Shown: piece after piece, positions 17,766-26,763 of the stretch | Layout of the letters: each line of letters opens with the position of its first letter | How positions within the stretch are numbered: position 1 is the stretch's first letter | Source of the DNA: Amantichitinum ursilacus | GTDB taxonomy: Bacteria; Pseudomonadota; Gammaproteobacteria; Burkholderiales; Chitinibacteraceae | DNA: 64,000 nucleotides | Reading direction: 5' to 3' | NCBI RefSeq assembly: GCF_001294205.1 | Contig: NZ_LAQT01000037.1 | Span: 62,001-126,000, forward strand | Notes under the pieces: model-generated | Told to the model about the DNA's origin: nothing | Seen by the model: only the letters and a program-made list of their open reading frames with translations | Database searches by the model: none | Program-made: the position numbers and the translations under genes

Positions 17766-19832
17766 TCATTCTCCTTGGGGTATTGCGGGCAACAAGGCGT
17801 TGCGATGTGCAGCAAACGTCGTATCAAGTTCTGCCGGACGACGGTTGCCCGCCAGCGACAGCAGCGTGTGGCCATCACCGATGCGCAGCCATACACGTTC
17901 TTCCCGCAGATAGAACATGCAGAATATGCCGATGACCAGCAGGATGGAACCGAAGAAAATCACCGGTTCGCCCGGCGACCGCGTTAGCTGGAAGCCGCTG
18001 GATTTTACTTCGGTGAATGCGTCAAATTGAAGAAACACCGGGCTGCCGTATTCATAAAACCCGCTGGTGGCCACCAGACTATCCATCAAGAAGTGGTAGT
18101 TTTCGGCGGTCATGGGCAGCGGCGGCAGGCCAGCCTTCTGTTGTGCCACATCCATGGCGTCGACGGTGGCGTTTTGCAGAATTTTCAGATAAGTCTGTGC
18201 CACTGCGGCGCGCTTGTCGGCCGGCACCTTGCTCTCGATAAACTTGTCGATCTGGGTAAAACCACCGTGCCCGAACTGCTGCAGGATGGCTTGCGTCACC
18301 GACTGGAAATCATCGCGGCGCGTGCTGGAAAAGCCGCCATCGGCAAAGGCCTTGTTGGCGGTGCGCCGCGCGATTTCCGGATAATTGGCCGGATCGAGCA
18401 TCACATTGCGCAGGCGCATATACGCGTCGCTCTTGTTTTCGCTGTCCAGCGGCACGCGGATAAACTGGAATTGCGCGGTGATGTCCTTGCGCACGCCAGC
18501 CAGCAAATAGGTGGCGCCATCGGCGTAGAACGGCGACAGGTAGTTGAGATACTCCACCGCCTGGCCAGCCTGATCACGCAGTTTGTACTGGATCGACGGA
18601 CCCATATTGCGCAGATTGCGACTGGATTTAACCGACTGGGCCGACGCCAGCGCTTGCTCCACCTTGTTGACCGCTACGGTCGACGTGTCGCCGCTGGGCA
18701 CATCACCGCTGCCGGGCTTGCCCATGTTCTCGACGTTGGTGACGCGCAGGTCGCCAAACTCCAACGTGTAGGGTTTGCCATCCAGCGTGATGTTCTGCGT
18801 GCTCTTCGACGTGGCGTTCAGCTTCGACTCGCCGCCGCCGCCCAGGTCCCACGCGGTAAATTGCAGCGCCGAGCCGCCATCGCCAAAGCTGGATTGATAA
18901 ATCGCGATGCCATCCACCACCAGCGGCTTGTTCACTTCCACCACGCCGCTCTTGATGATTTTGCCGTCTTTGCGATCCAGCACATCAATGGTGGACGCAA
19001 AACGCTTGGGCATGCCGGTGCTGTAATAGTCCACCTGGAACTGCTTCAGTCGCAGCGCAAACGGCAGATCCTGCACAAAGTAACCTTCGCCTTCGCTCAG
19101 GAATACCACGTCGCCCACCGCGCCTTCGGGCAGCGTTACATTGCCGCGGAACGACAGGTTGCCGGTGCCCAGCCGGCTTTCGGGCGGTACTTTGCTTTGG
19201 GGAATATCGCGGGTTTCGGCTTTTTTGTTGCCCACCACTTCGCGGAGTTTGAGGGGCAGATTGCCGTCCATCAAACCGCCGATACAGATGACCACGATGG
19301 CCGCGTGTGCGAACAGATAGCCCAGGCGTTGCGCCGAGCCCTTCTTGGCCGCCAGCAACCACACGCCGTTGGCGTCGTTGATGCGCCAGCGATAACCGGC
19401 GCGCTTCAGGTATTCCTGTGCGGCCTGGCGGTCGACGACGGTTTCGCCTTCTACTTCGGCGTGATGCGCCATCAGGCGCAGCGAATTGCGGCCGGCGTGT
19501 TCGCGATAGCTGCGGATGTCTTTGACCATGCCGGGCGCGTGCCGATAAATGCACAGCGACGTCGACAGCATCAAAAAGCCCAGAATCGCCAGAAACCAGC
19601 TGGCGTGGTACACATCGAACAGCCCGATCGGGTCGAAAATCCCGAACCAGAAATCACCGAACTCGATGCGATAGTCGATGAACTGTTGGCCCTGCTTGAG
19701 CACCGTTCCGATGATCGAAGCAATCGCCACGATCGCCAGCAAGCTCACTGCAAAGCGCATTGAAGAAAGCAGCTCGTACAAGGCACGGCTGAATGGGACC
19801 TGGCGGCTAGGGCGGGCGATGGCGGGGCTCAT
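17766..19832 (-). CDS. resB: System II cytochrome c biogenesis protein ResB (Ccs1)
   Basis: Partner of CcsB in covalent heme attachment to apocytochromes in the periplasm. About 688 residues: three N-terminal transmembrane helices (MRFAVSLLAIVAIASIIGT; WFLAILGFLMLSTSLCIY; LGYLFAHAAIVVICIGG), a large periplasmic domain, and a last helix near the C-terminus (VIFFGSILLVIGIFCMFYL). The ATG at 19832 gives the expected MSPAIARPS N-terminus; a TTG at 19853 is an alternative. The gene lies between cytochrome c4 and ccsB. Confidence 0.93.
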   Translation of the reverse strand: MSPAIARPSRQVPFSRALYELLSSMRFAVSLLAIVAIASIIGTVLKQGQQFIDYRIEFGDFWFGIFDPIGLFDVYHASWFLAILGFLMLSTSLCIYRHAPGMVKDIRSYREHAGRNSLRLMAHHAEVEGETVVDRQAAQEYLKRAGYRWRINDANGVWLLAAKKGSAQRLGYLFAHAAIVVICIGGLMDGNLPLKLREVVGNKKAETRDIPQSKVPPESRLGTGNLSFRGNVTLPEGAVGDVVFLSEGEGYFVQDLPFALRLKQFQVDYYSTGMPKRFASTIDVLDRKDGKIIKSGVVEVNKPLVVDGIAIYQSSFGDGGSALQFTAWDLGGGGESKLNATSKSTQNITLDGKPYTLEFGDLRVTNVENMGKPGSGDVPSGDTSTVAVNKVEQALASAQSVKSSRNLRNMGPSIQYKLRDQAGQAVEYLNYLSPFYADGATYLLAGVRKDITAQFQFIRVPLDSENKSDAYMRLRNVMLDPANYPEIARRTANKAFADGGFSSTRRDDFQSVTQAILQQFGHGGFTQIDKFIESKVPADKRAAVAQTYLKILQNATVDAMDVAQQKAGLPPLPMTAENYHFLMDSLVATSGFYEYGSPVFLQFDAFTEVKSSGFQLTRSPGEPVIFFGSILLVIGIFCMFYLREERVWLRIGDGHTLLSLAGNRRPAELDTTFAAHRNALLPAIPQGE

Positions 19833-19914
19833 AATGCAAAAAAGGAGCGACAAGCGCCCCTCTTGTATTCACTGCGCCAACACAACAAAGCGTGCTGGCG
19901 CATGGGTGGGCAAA

Positions 19915-20532
19915 TCAATGCAGCGACTGGATATACTCGGCGACGGCCTTGATATCCTGGTCCGACATCCGACCGGCTACGTCGACCATCACCTGGTTGT
20001 TGTTGCGTTCACCAGTGCGGAAGGTATTCAGTTGCGCAATCACATAAGCGCTGTGCTGGCCAGCCACACGCGGAAACTGGGCCGGCATGCCCGAACCAGC
20101 GGGGCCATGACAGGCCATACAGGCGGGCAGGTTTTTGGCGGCGATGCCACCACGATAGATTTTTTCACCGGTCGCGATCAGCGTCTTGTCGGACGCGCCG
20201 CCTTCTTTCGGTTTTTGCTGGCTGAAATACGCAGCCACATTGTGCATGTCGTCGTCAGACAGCGTCGAAGCCATACCAAACATCACGGCGTTCTTGCGCT
20301 TTTGCGTCTTGAATTCGGTCAGCTGCTTGTAGATATATTCGGGATGCTGGCCAGCCAGGCGCGGATTAGCCGCGACTACACTGTTACCATCCGCGCCATG
20401 ACAAGCGGCACAGACTTTGTCCACGATTTCCTTGCCCTTGGCGGGATCGCCTTTGGTGGGCCCTGCGGCAAATACGCTACCGCTCATCATCACTAATGCT
20501 GTGAACAGGGCTGCAACAGGCGCGCTGCGCAT
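19915..20532 (-). CDS. Diheme cytochrome c4
   Basis: Periplasmic electron carrier to terminal oxidases. The 205-residue protein has a signal peptide ending VFA near residue 22 and two CxxCH heme sites: CAACH near 41-45 and CMACH near 135-139. Each site is followed by the Met-ligand region of a c4 domain ([30 protein letters not shown]). The two-domain duplicate layout is diagnostic. It heads an apparent operon with resB and ccsB, the machinery that would mature it, and is divergent from engB. Confidence 0.93.
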   Translation of the reverse strand: MRSAPVAALFTALVMMSGSVFAAGPTKGDPAKGKEIVDKVCAACHGADGNSVVAANPRLAGQHPEYIYKQLTEFKTQKRKNAVMFGMASTLSDDDMHNVAAYFSQQKPKEGGASDKTLIATGEKIYRGGIAAKNLPACMACHGPAGSGMPAQFPRVAGQHSAYVIAQLNTFRTGERNNNQVMVDVAGRMSDQDIKAVAEYIQSLH

Positions 20533-20632
20533 AACTAGCTCCCTTGTGTTTATTGGTATTCCCGTCGGCAGGACCGGCGGCGTGTCAAATCCTGATATTC
20601 TATATCAAGACCAAAAGCCAGACTACACACCC

Positions 20633-21250
20633 ATGCCCTTGTTTCGCGGACTCCGCTTTCTGACCACTGTTAATGACCTGCGTATGCTGCCCCTCGAAGG
20701 GGTGGAGGTTGCATTCGCCGGCCGCTCCAATGCGGGCAAATCCAGCGCCATCAACACGCTGGCCAACCATACGCGCCTTGCCTTCGTCTCGAAGACGCCG
20801 GGCCGCACGCAACACATCAACTATTTCGATTTTGGCAACGACCGCCGCCTGGTCGATCTGCCCGGTTACGGCTATGCCGAAGTACCCGAAGCGGTGCGCC
20901 GCCACTGGCAAACCATGCTGGGCCGCTACCTGGCCGAGCGCCCCAATCTGATCGGCCTGGTGCTGATCATGGATTCGCGCCGGCCCTTGCTGGAGCTTGA
21001 TCGCCGCATGCTGGACTGGTTTTTGCCCACCGGCAAACCGGTACATATCATGCTTACAAAATCTGACAAACTCTCTAATCAAGAAAAGCAAACTGTGCTA
21101 CGCAAAGTGCAAAAAGAGTTTGTTGATAATGAGAAAGTCACGGTGCAATTATTCTCCAGCTTGAAAAAACAAGGTGCCGAAGAGACGGAAACCGTTGTCG
21201 GTCAATGGTTTGAGGCCATTGAGCCTGAAGTGACAGACGGCGCAGAATAA
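20633..21250 (+). CDS. engB: Ribosome-biogenesis GTPase EngB (YihA/YsxC)
   Basis: Essential GTPase of 50S assembly, 205 residues. G1 is [10 protein letters not shown]3 [11 protein letters not shown] and G4 TKSDK, with [11 protein letters not shown] as switch I. The frame runs 72 codons further upstream across the divergent promoter region, but MPLFRGLRF at 20633 matches the family start. The gene is divergent from cytochrome c4, the same neighbour pairing seen around engB in pseudomonads. Confidence 0.95.
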   Translation: MPLFRGLRFLTTVNDLRMLPLEGVEVAFAGRSNAGKSSAINTLANHTRLAFVSKTPGRTQHINYFDFGNDRRLVDLPGYGYAEVPEAVRRHWQTMLGRYLAERPNLIGLVLIMDSRRPLLELDRRMLDWFLPTGKPVHIMLTKSDKLSNQEKQTVLRKVQKEFVDNEKVTVQLFSSLKKQGAEETETVVGQWFEAIEPEVTDGAE

Positions 21251-21289
21251 TTCCTTGAACTTTTCGCGTAGCTTTCTATCCTAAAAGCT

Positions 21290-21396
21290 AGGTGCGCCCC
21301 TGCACCTCCCGCTTTTCCTCCCTGAGCGGGTGCCTCGGCCTAGCGCCGGGGCGTATTACACCCCGGTCATTCTCCCCTTGGGCCGGGGTTTCTTTT
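21290..21396 (+). ncRNA. Candidate small RNA downstream of engB with CU-rich loops and terminator
   Basis: A possible promoter (TTGAAC 21255-21260, 16-bp spacer, TATCCT 21277-21282) would start transcription near 21290. The transcript folds as GGTGC/GCACC with loop GCCCCT (21291-21306), then CCCGCT/AGCGGG with loop TTTCCTCCCTG (21308-21330). It ends with a terminator ACCCCGG/CCGGGGT (21360-21389) whose loop holds TCTCCCC, followed by TTTCTTTT. Loops with CCTCCC and CTCCCC are complementary to Shine-Dalgarno sequences. No gene is present in this stretch. The location at the 3' side of engB resembles Spot 42 and ErsA. The alternative is an extended engB 3' UTR. Confidence 0.5.
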
Positions 21397-21422
21397 GCGC
21401 GTCGTTTACGTAAACGACGCGC
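21397..21422. repeat. 26-bp perfect palindrome after the candidate sRNA terminator
   Basis: The half-site GCGCGTCGTTTAC is followed immediately by its exact reverse complement. It begins where the terminator T-run ends and lies 169 bp before the macrodomain gene. It may be an operator for a dimeric regulator or a second hairpin; its function is unknown. Confidence 0.75.
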
Positions 21423-21590
21423 GCCGCCGCCAAGGTGTACTGCCAAGCCGGGTAATATTTACACTGCGGGCTCAGCGTCGGCCGATGAAGCGCACAGGGT
21501 TAGCCGCGCGCAGCGCGGGCACCCGGAAACCGATCGCTTAATGCCACTGTCCTAGCGTCTTCCCCATCCTGCCGACTGCCGAGGTCCGCC

Positions 21591-22115
21591 ATGAGCCTGC
21601 TGCGCGCCATCCATGCCGATATCACCACGCTGGACGTGGACGCCATCGTCAACGCCGCCAATAGCGCTTTGCTGGGCGGCGGTGGGGTGGATGGCGCAAT
21701 TCATCGCGCCGCCGGGCCGCGCTTGCTGGAAGCCTGCCGCAAACTGGGCGGCTGCCCCACCGGCGAAGCGCGCATTACACCGGGCTTTGATCTGCCGGCG
21801 CGATTTGTGGTGCATACGGTAGGCCCGGTCTGGCACGGCGGCCACGCCAACGAGGCCGCTCTGCTGGCCGCGTGTTATCGCAACAGCCTGCAACTGGCGG
21901 CGGAGCACGGCGTCCAGCGGATTGCGTTTCCCGCCATCAGCACCGGCGTCTACGGCTATCCGCTGGATGAGGCCACCCGCATCGCGATCAATACGGTGCG
22001 AGGAGTCACTGAAGACCCGGCCATGCCGCAAGAGGTGATTTTCTGCTGCTTTTCCGCGCGCGATCTGGCGATGTACGAGGGTGAAATGCTGGCCCCGCCC
22101 GGCCTTGGTAGCTAG
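21591..22115 (+). CDS. Macrodomain protein, O-acetyl-ADP-ribose deacetylase type
   Basis: ADP-ribose-binding macrodomain of 174 residues, MacroD/YmdB-like, predicted to hydrolyse O-acetyl-ADP-ribose or remove mono-ADP-ribose from proteins. Visible signatures are VDAIVNAANSALLGGGGVDGAIHRAAG (binding loop 1, catalytic Asn and Asp) and FPAISTGVYGYPLDEA (loop 2). Full family length for the single-domain form. It stands alone after the candidate sRNA region, with the methyltransferase 82 bp downstream on the same strand. Confidence 0.93.
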   Translation: MSLLRAIHADITTLDVDAIVNAANSALLGGGGVDGAIHRAAGPRLLEACRKLGGCPTGEARITPGFDLPARFVVHTVGPVWHGGHANEAALLAACYRNSLQLAAEHGVQRIAFPAISTGVYGYPLDEATRIAINTVRGVTEDPAMPQEVIFCCFSARDLAMYEGEMLAPPGLGS

Positions 22116-22197
22116 CCCCGTCCGCCAGCCCCGGCGGGCTTGCCGCAAAGCCCGGCCGCGTCATACAGTGGCGGCCTTGTTGATGTAGAGCTCAAAC

Positions 22198-22863
22198 ATG
22201 ACGCGCCAGACGCTTGCCCTCGACCCCGCCATGGTCGATTTCTTTACCCGGACTGCCTGGCGTGAGGCCCCCGCGCTGGCCGCCTTGCGCGCCGAAACCG
22301 CCACGCACCGGCTGGCCAAGATGCAACTGGCGCCCGAACAAGGCGCGCTACTGGATCTGCTACTGAAGTTGATCGGCGCGCGGCGCTATATCGAAGCGGG
22401 CACCTTTACCGGCTACAGCGCACTGACGGCAGCGTTGGCGATGGGGGAGGGCAGCGAAGTTGTCGCCTGCGACGTCAGCCGCGAATTCACCGCACTGGCC
22501 GAGCAGCATTGGCAGCGCGCGGGCGTGGCCGAGCGCATCAAGCTGGTGCTGCAACCGGCGCTAAACACGTTCGACGCCCTGTTGGCGCAAGGCCAGGCGG
22601 GCAGTTTCGATTGCGTGCTGATTGATGCCGACAAACCTGGCTATCCCGCCTATTACGAACGCGCGCTACAGCTACTGCGCGTGGGCGGGCTGATCGTGCT
22701 CGACAATATGTTTCTAGGTGGCCGCGTCGCTACGCCGACTGCGGATGAACCGCCGGGCGTGGGCATCATCCGCATGCTTAACCAGCAATTGCACGCGGAC
22801 GAGCGCATTGATTTGTGCGTGCTGCCGATCGGCGATGGCATGACGCTGGCACGCAAACGCTAG
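22198..22863 (+). CDS. SAM-dependent O-methyltransferase (catechol OMT-like, COG4122)
   Basis: Class I methyltransferase of 221 residues in the Methyltransf_3 family, acting on small hydroxylated compounds with a divalent metal. Motif I is EAGTFTGYSALTAALAM near residues 66-82, followed by the acidic ribose-binding region EVVACDVS. The metal and catalytic region is FDCVLIDADKPGYPAYY near 140-157, then VLDNMFLGG. The substrate is not inferable from the neighbours. Confidence 0.9.
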   Translation: MTRQTLALDPAMVDFFTRTAWREAPALAALRAETATHRLAKMQLAPEQGALLDLLLKLIGARRYIEAGTFTGYSALTAALAMGEGSEVVACDVSREFTALAEQHWQRAGVAERIKLVLQPALNTFDALLAQGQAGSFDCVLIDADKPGYPAYYERALQLLRVGGLIVLDNMFLGGRVATPTADEPPGVGIIRMLNQQLHADERIDLCVLPIGDGMTLARKR

Positions 22864-22883
22864 GCCATCCCTCCCCCAAAGAC

Positions 22884-23213
22884 CTACAGCCAGGGCGGCG
22901 GATCGTTGGGGTCGATCGGAGGTGGCGGTGCGCGTTCGGTGATCACCGCGGGCGCGGCGGCGTCGTCGGTCGCCGCCGCTTTGGGTTTGCGCGGCTTGGG
23001 GGCAGGGGCTGTGGCCGCCAGTTGCGCCAATACCTCGGCCACGTCCTGACCGCGCAATTCATCCGGCCACCACTGCGCAAACGGCTCGATATCCGCCCCG
23101 TGCGGCACGTACCACTTTTTCGCCGCCGCATCCCAGCGCGCTCCGATGCCTTTGGCCTGATCTTTCTCGGCAAATGGCACGGCCAGATATAACTGCACTT
23201 TGGCGTTGCTCAT
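22884..23213 (-). CDS. DUF5710-domain protein
   Basis: Small 109-residue protein whose first 50 residues match the DUF5710 pattern (YLAVPFAEKDQAKGIGARWDAAAKKWYVP), a short domain seen in primases, topoisomerase-like proteins and stand-alone proteins. The rest is low-complexity Pro/Ala, ending in a PPPW motif. A nucleic-acid link is suggested only by where the domain occurs elsewhere. It lies 18 bp beyond the stop of the preceding minus-strand membrane gene, so the two may be co-transcribed. Confidence 0.78.
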   Translation of the reverse strand: MSNAKVQLYLAVPFAEKDQAKGIGARWDAAAKKWYVPHGADIEPFAQWWPDELRGQDVAEVLAQLAATAPAPKPRKPKAAATDDAAAPAVITERAPPPPIDPNDPPPWL

Positions 23214-23231
23214 GATGACATCCTGCGTGGC

Positions 23232-25202
23232 CTAAGGCCGGGCGTTGATAAAGGCCAGCGAGTCTGTCACAGGTAAGCGGAATGCACTACATGCACCCGC
23301 GCTAATCGCAAACGGTTTGCTGCCGTGGCCCTTCAGATAGAACGAATTTGGCCCCGGCTTATCCACGTACACAATCTGCTGCACCGCTGTGCCAGCCGGA
23401 TTGATCGAAGCCTCCATAAACGGCGGCGCTGGCATTTTGATATTGGTCTGCAGCATCAGCAATTTGCGGCCGCCGCCCTGGGCCACCTGGTATTGCGCAT
23501 CCAGTTCGTAATAGCCGACTTGCGGCGCGTTAAATTCAAAGCGCGGCGGCGATTGCTGCGGCTGGCAGCCGATGACGGTGGGCGTGGTTATCTCGGCCGG
23601 CGTTTTGCGCGTCCAGATTACGGTGGCGGGCGAATAGCCAATCACTTTGCGATGCAAGGCCAGCTCGCGATAGAACCAGTAATCGTGCGCCATGCTCCAT
23701 TGCTGCGCCGGGTGGAAATCGGTCCGCGTCGAGATCATCAAATCCGCATCGGGCAACGCCGCCGCCGCTTTGGCGCGCTGCGAGCCCATCGCATGAATGA
23801 CCGCATCCACATGCCAGCCCGAAAAACTGCGCCGCGTGGCGCTGAACAGGCCCCAGTATTCTTCGATGACCGTGCCCTTGAAATTGCGCGCCAGCTGGAT
23901 ATAGCTGCGCCAGGTTTCCGGCAGATAGCCGCCCAGTTCGGGAATATAGAAGCGACTGGTATCGGCCGCGGCGCGCGCGGTGTCACTGCGCCAGCGCACG
24001 CCTTGCGCACCCGCCAGCACCAAGGAAACCAGCGCCACTGCACCCAGCATGCCGCGCCAGATGCGGGGCTCGGCCAGCGCGCGGCCGGCGATGCGCGGCA
24101 CCAGCGAAATCACCAGTCCGATGCAGGTTAGATACGTCCACAACATAAAGGCCGAGAAGTAGCCATCCACCAGATGGCCGCCGATCGAAGCCAGCATGCC
24201 GCCGCCGTAGGTGGTCCAGCCCAGTGCGGCCAACAATTCCAGCCGCCGGTTGTGCCGTCGCCACGCCAGCACGCTAACGGCCAGCAAGATCAACAGCGGA
24301 ATGCGGATGGCCGGGTACACCACCTTTCTGGCCTCCGCCAGCGAATAAATGCGCGAAGTATCGTCATACGGCGCAAACAGCCACCACTGGTCTTTGGCCA
24401 CATCCAGAAAGTTGTAGCTCAGCATATTGAGCGGCGAACCCGCCGTTAGCACTGCCAGCAACACAAACCACACCAGTAACGCCGCAATGGCATAAGCAAA
24501 GCGATGCGCCCAGCCGCCGCCTACCCGAGGCAGCAGCACAAACACGAACAGCAATCCAAAAACCAGGGCGGTGGGATAGGCGTAATCGTTAGACCACAAC
24601 AGCATTGCCCCCGCCAGCACCGCCATGCCCAGCGTTTGCGACCACGCGCTACGCAGGCGCGGCGCGGCGGCGCTATACAGCAGAACCATCAAATAGGGCG
24701 CAAACGCGCGCAGTGGCCGCAATGAATCGCCGGGGATATATACCGCCTGCAAAAATTGCGGCAGCGATTCCAGCGTGTGTGGCAGCCACAGTTTGATCAG
24801 CGCCAGCGGCAGCAAAAACAGCGTGCTACCCAACGCAAAAGACACGGCAAAGCGGCGCTGCCCGGTGGCCAGATGCATGACGGTGGCGCTGGCCAACGTG
24901 CCCGACAGCAAGGTGGCGATCCAGGCCGTGGCAGTCGACGCCGCCAGATTGGCCCCCAGCAGCTTGAACGGCACAAACATCAAATACAGCGGCCCCACAC
25001 CCAGATACGGCAGAAAATCACGCCCCGGAAACAATCCCGCATTCAGCCGGTACAGGCCGCTAGCCGTCTGGAATGCACCATCAATATGAAAAAAAGGCAG
25101 GTCAACGGTGACGGTGAGCGCAAATAAAACGATCCAGATCAGCCAGAAGGCCGCGACCGCATACGCGGCGAGCACGGCGCTGCGAGAAAGGGGAGAGGGC
25201 AT
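23232..25202 (-). CDS. Polytopic membrane protein of unknown function (GT-C-like topology)
   Basis: A 656-residue protein with about 11 hydrophobic helices in residues 10-420 and a soluble C-terminal domain of about 230 residues. The first loop after helix 1 contains DGAFQTASGLYRLNAGLFPGRDFLPYLGVGPLY, a layout reminiscent of GT-C glycosyltransferases, but I see no decisive motif. The ATG at 25202 is preferred over an upstream start because AGGA lies just before it. A terminator separates it from the upstream acyltransferase. Confidence 0.72.
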   Translation of the reverse strand: MPSPLSRSAVLAAYAVAAFWLIWIVLFALTVTVDLPFFHIDGAFQTASGLYRLNAGLFPGRDFLPYLGVGPLYLMFVPFKLLGANLAASTATAWIATLLSGTLASATVMHLATGQRRFAVSFALGSTLFLLPLALIKLWLPHTLESLPQFLQAVYIPGDSLRPLRAFAPYLMVLLYSAAAPRLRSAWSQTLGMAVLAGAMLLWSNDYAYPTALVFGLLFVFVLLPRVGGGWAHRFAYAIAALLVWFVLLAVLTAGSPLNMLSYNFLDVAKDQWWLFAPYDDTSRIYSLAEARKVVYPAIRIPLLILLAVSVLAWRRHNRRLELLAALGWTTYGGGMLASIGGHLVDGYFSAFMLWTYLTCIGLVISLVPRIAGRALAEPRIWRGMLGAVALVSLVLAGAQGVRWRSDTARAAADTSRFYIPELGGYLPETWRSYIQLARNFKGTVIEEYWGLFSATRRSFSGWHVDAVIHAMGSQRAKAAAALPDADLMISTRTDFHPAQQWSMAHDYWFYRELALHRKVIGYSPATVIWTRKTPAEITTPTVIGCQPQQSPPRFEFNAPQVGYYELDAQYQVAQGGGRKLLMLQTNIKMPAPPFMEASINPAGTAVQQIVYVDKPGPNSFYLKGHGSKPFAISAGACSAFRLPVTDSLAFINARP

Positions 25203-25349
25203 GTGAGTCCTGAGCAGGATGGCTGCGCTTTGCTGCAACGAGATTTGTAAGTTTTTAGAGGCTTATTGTGGTTTATTCTTGCAAATTTCGTAATGCACTG
25301 CAACATGAGAGCGGAATCTAGCCATTGAGTCGGCAGATATCCAAACGCA

Positions 25350-25387
25350 AAACGACCGCAGCGAAAGGGCGCGCTGCGGCAGTTTTT
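25350..25387 (-). terminator. Rho-independent terminator after the acyltransferase gene
   Basis: On the minus strand the 8-bp stem CCGCAGCG/CGCTGCGG (25356-25363 with 25372-25379) is followed by GTCGTTTT, just past the acyltransferase stop. Confidence 0.75.
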
Positions 25388-25399
25388 TGGCAAGTTGCT

Positions 25400-26668
25400 T
25401 CAATTGGCAGCCGCTTCTTCTTCGGCAGGCGCGGGCCCCAGTTTGTCAGCATCAACGGGAACACCGTGCGGGCGCGGCGAATGCCGTAAAGCATCCACCC
25501 AGGAAATATGGCGCTGTTCGGTCTGGCTTTTGAAGATATAAAACAGCATCGGCGCAGGCACTAACAGATAGAGCGCCAGCACCACAGGCGCATAACGCGG
25601 CCATGGCGTTGGATTGACGTTGCCTAACACTTCGCGTTCCGCCGCCTTCAACGCAAAAGACTTGCGATAAGCGTTTACCCGATTTTCCACCGTGATGTGG
25701 ATAAGATGCCCCAGCAAGACCGCGATGGCGGCGACAACGGTGCCCATACTCACAAAACGGAAATACTCGGGGTGCGCCTTGGCGACGGGCTCAAGCAGTA
25801 CCACGAATGGAAAGTGCAGGATGTATGCGGGGTAAGTCAGGTCACCTAAAGCACGATCGAACTTGTTCTTTTTGGTGTAGTTGAAGAGCACTGGAATCAT
25901 GGTTGCGATCAGCAACATGTGCCACGCCGGCATCACCGTATACGAATACGACAGCGCAAGCACCAGAAATGCCAACGCAATGTAGTTGGGAGCAGTTGTG
26001 CGTTTGCTCAGGTGGAATGCCAGCGCGCCGCCGCCGAAAAAGATAAACGATGCAGGATAAAAATACATGTTTAACGCATAGGCCTCGGTATTGCGCAAGC
26101 CCTCAATACCTTCCAGTGGAAACACGATACGGTGCAACGCCGTTGAATAAATACAACCTGCCAATACCATCAAATAGGTGCGTTTTTCACTCTTGAGAAT
26201 GAATGGCGCCGCAAGGAAAAAACAGCACTCCACCGCCAGCGACCACATGGGCGGATTGATCGCCATACCTACGGGATCAGCGCATCCCTGTGTGGCAATC
26301 GCCTGATGGGCGCAAACGAGATACGACGCATCTTGCCCGATGATGAACAGGTTCTGAAAAATGAAATAGAGCTTGGCGCCAAAGTCGAGTTGCCCGAAAA
26401 AGTTGGCGATTTCGTGGTAGGAAATCAGCAACGCAAAGATCAGGCCAATGTAATAGGTGGGAAACAGGCGCAGTACCCGGTTCAGATAAAAGTGCAGCGG
26501 GTCGGTGTCTTTGTAACGGCCATTCAAAACCATGGCCATGTAGAAGCCCGAAATAATAAAAAAGAAGTCGACCACGTACTGGCCACGAATACCGTAATAG
26601 CCCAGCACGGTGGAGTTGGCATGCGCGCCGATGACAGACAGCGCGAGGAAAAAGCGCAAAAGACCCAT
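25400..26668 (-). CDS. Acyltransferase family 3 membrane protein
   Basis: Integral membrane O-acyltransferase (COG1835/PF01757) of 422 residues, expected to acetylate a surface carbohydrate. About ten transmembrane helices begin with MGLLRFFLALSVIGAHANS, which includes the conserved active-site-like His, followed by the family's VVDFFFIISGFYMA segment. Intact length. It has its own well-formed promoter and a downstream terminator, so it is a single-gene unit; the modified substrate is unknown. Confidence 0.9.
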   Translation of the reverse strand: MGLLRFFLALSVIGAHANSTVLGYYGIRGQYVVDFFFIISGFYMAMVLNGRYKDTDPLHFYLNRVLRLFPTYYIGLIFALLISYHEIANFFGQLDFGAKLYFIFQNLFIIGQDASYLVCAHQAIATQGCADPVGMAINPPMWSLAVECCFFLAAPFILKSEKRTYLMVLAGCIYSTALHRIVFPLEGIEGLRNTEAYALNMYFYPASFIFFGGGALAFHLSKRTTAPNYIALAFLVLALSYSYTVMPAWHMLLIATMIPVLFNYTKKNKFDRALGDLTYPAYILHFPFVVLLEPVAKAHPEYFRFVSMGTVVAAIAVLLGHLIHITVENRVNAYRKSFALKAAEREVLGNVNPTPWPRYAPVVLALYLLVPAPMLFYIFKSQTEQRHISWVDALRHSPRPHGVPVDADKLGPAPAEEEAAAN

Positions 26669-26733
26669 GATCGTTCCAGTTTGTATGTGAGTGTAGGTGT
26701 GCGGCCTGATCTGAACGAGAAGCAGTCCTACAC

Positions 26734-26763
26734 ACTATAAATTACAAACAAAGAAATTATCAA
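26734..26763 (-). promoter_or_regulatory. Sigma-70 promoter of the acyltransferase gene
   Basis: On the minus strand: TTGATA (26763-26758), an 18-bp spacer, TATAGT (26739-26734). It lies about 65 bp upstream of the ATG at 26668, in an AT-rich stretch unlike the surrounding GC-rich DNA. Confidence 0.6.
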
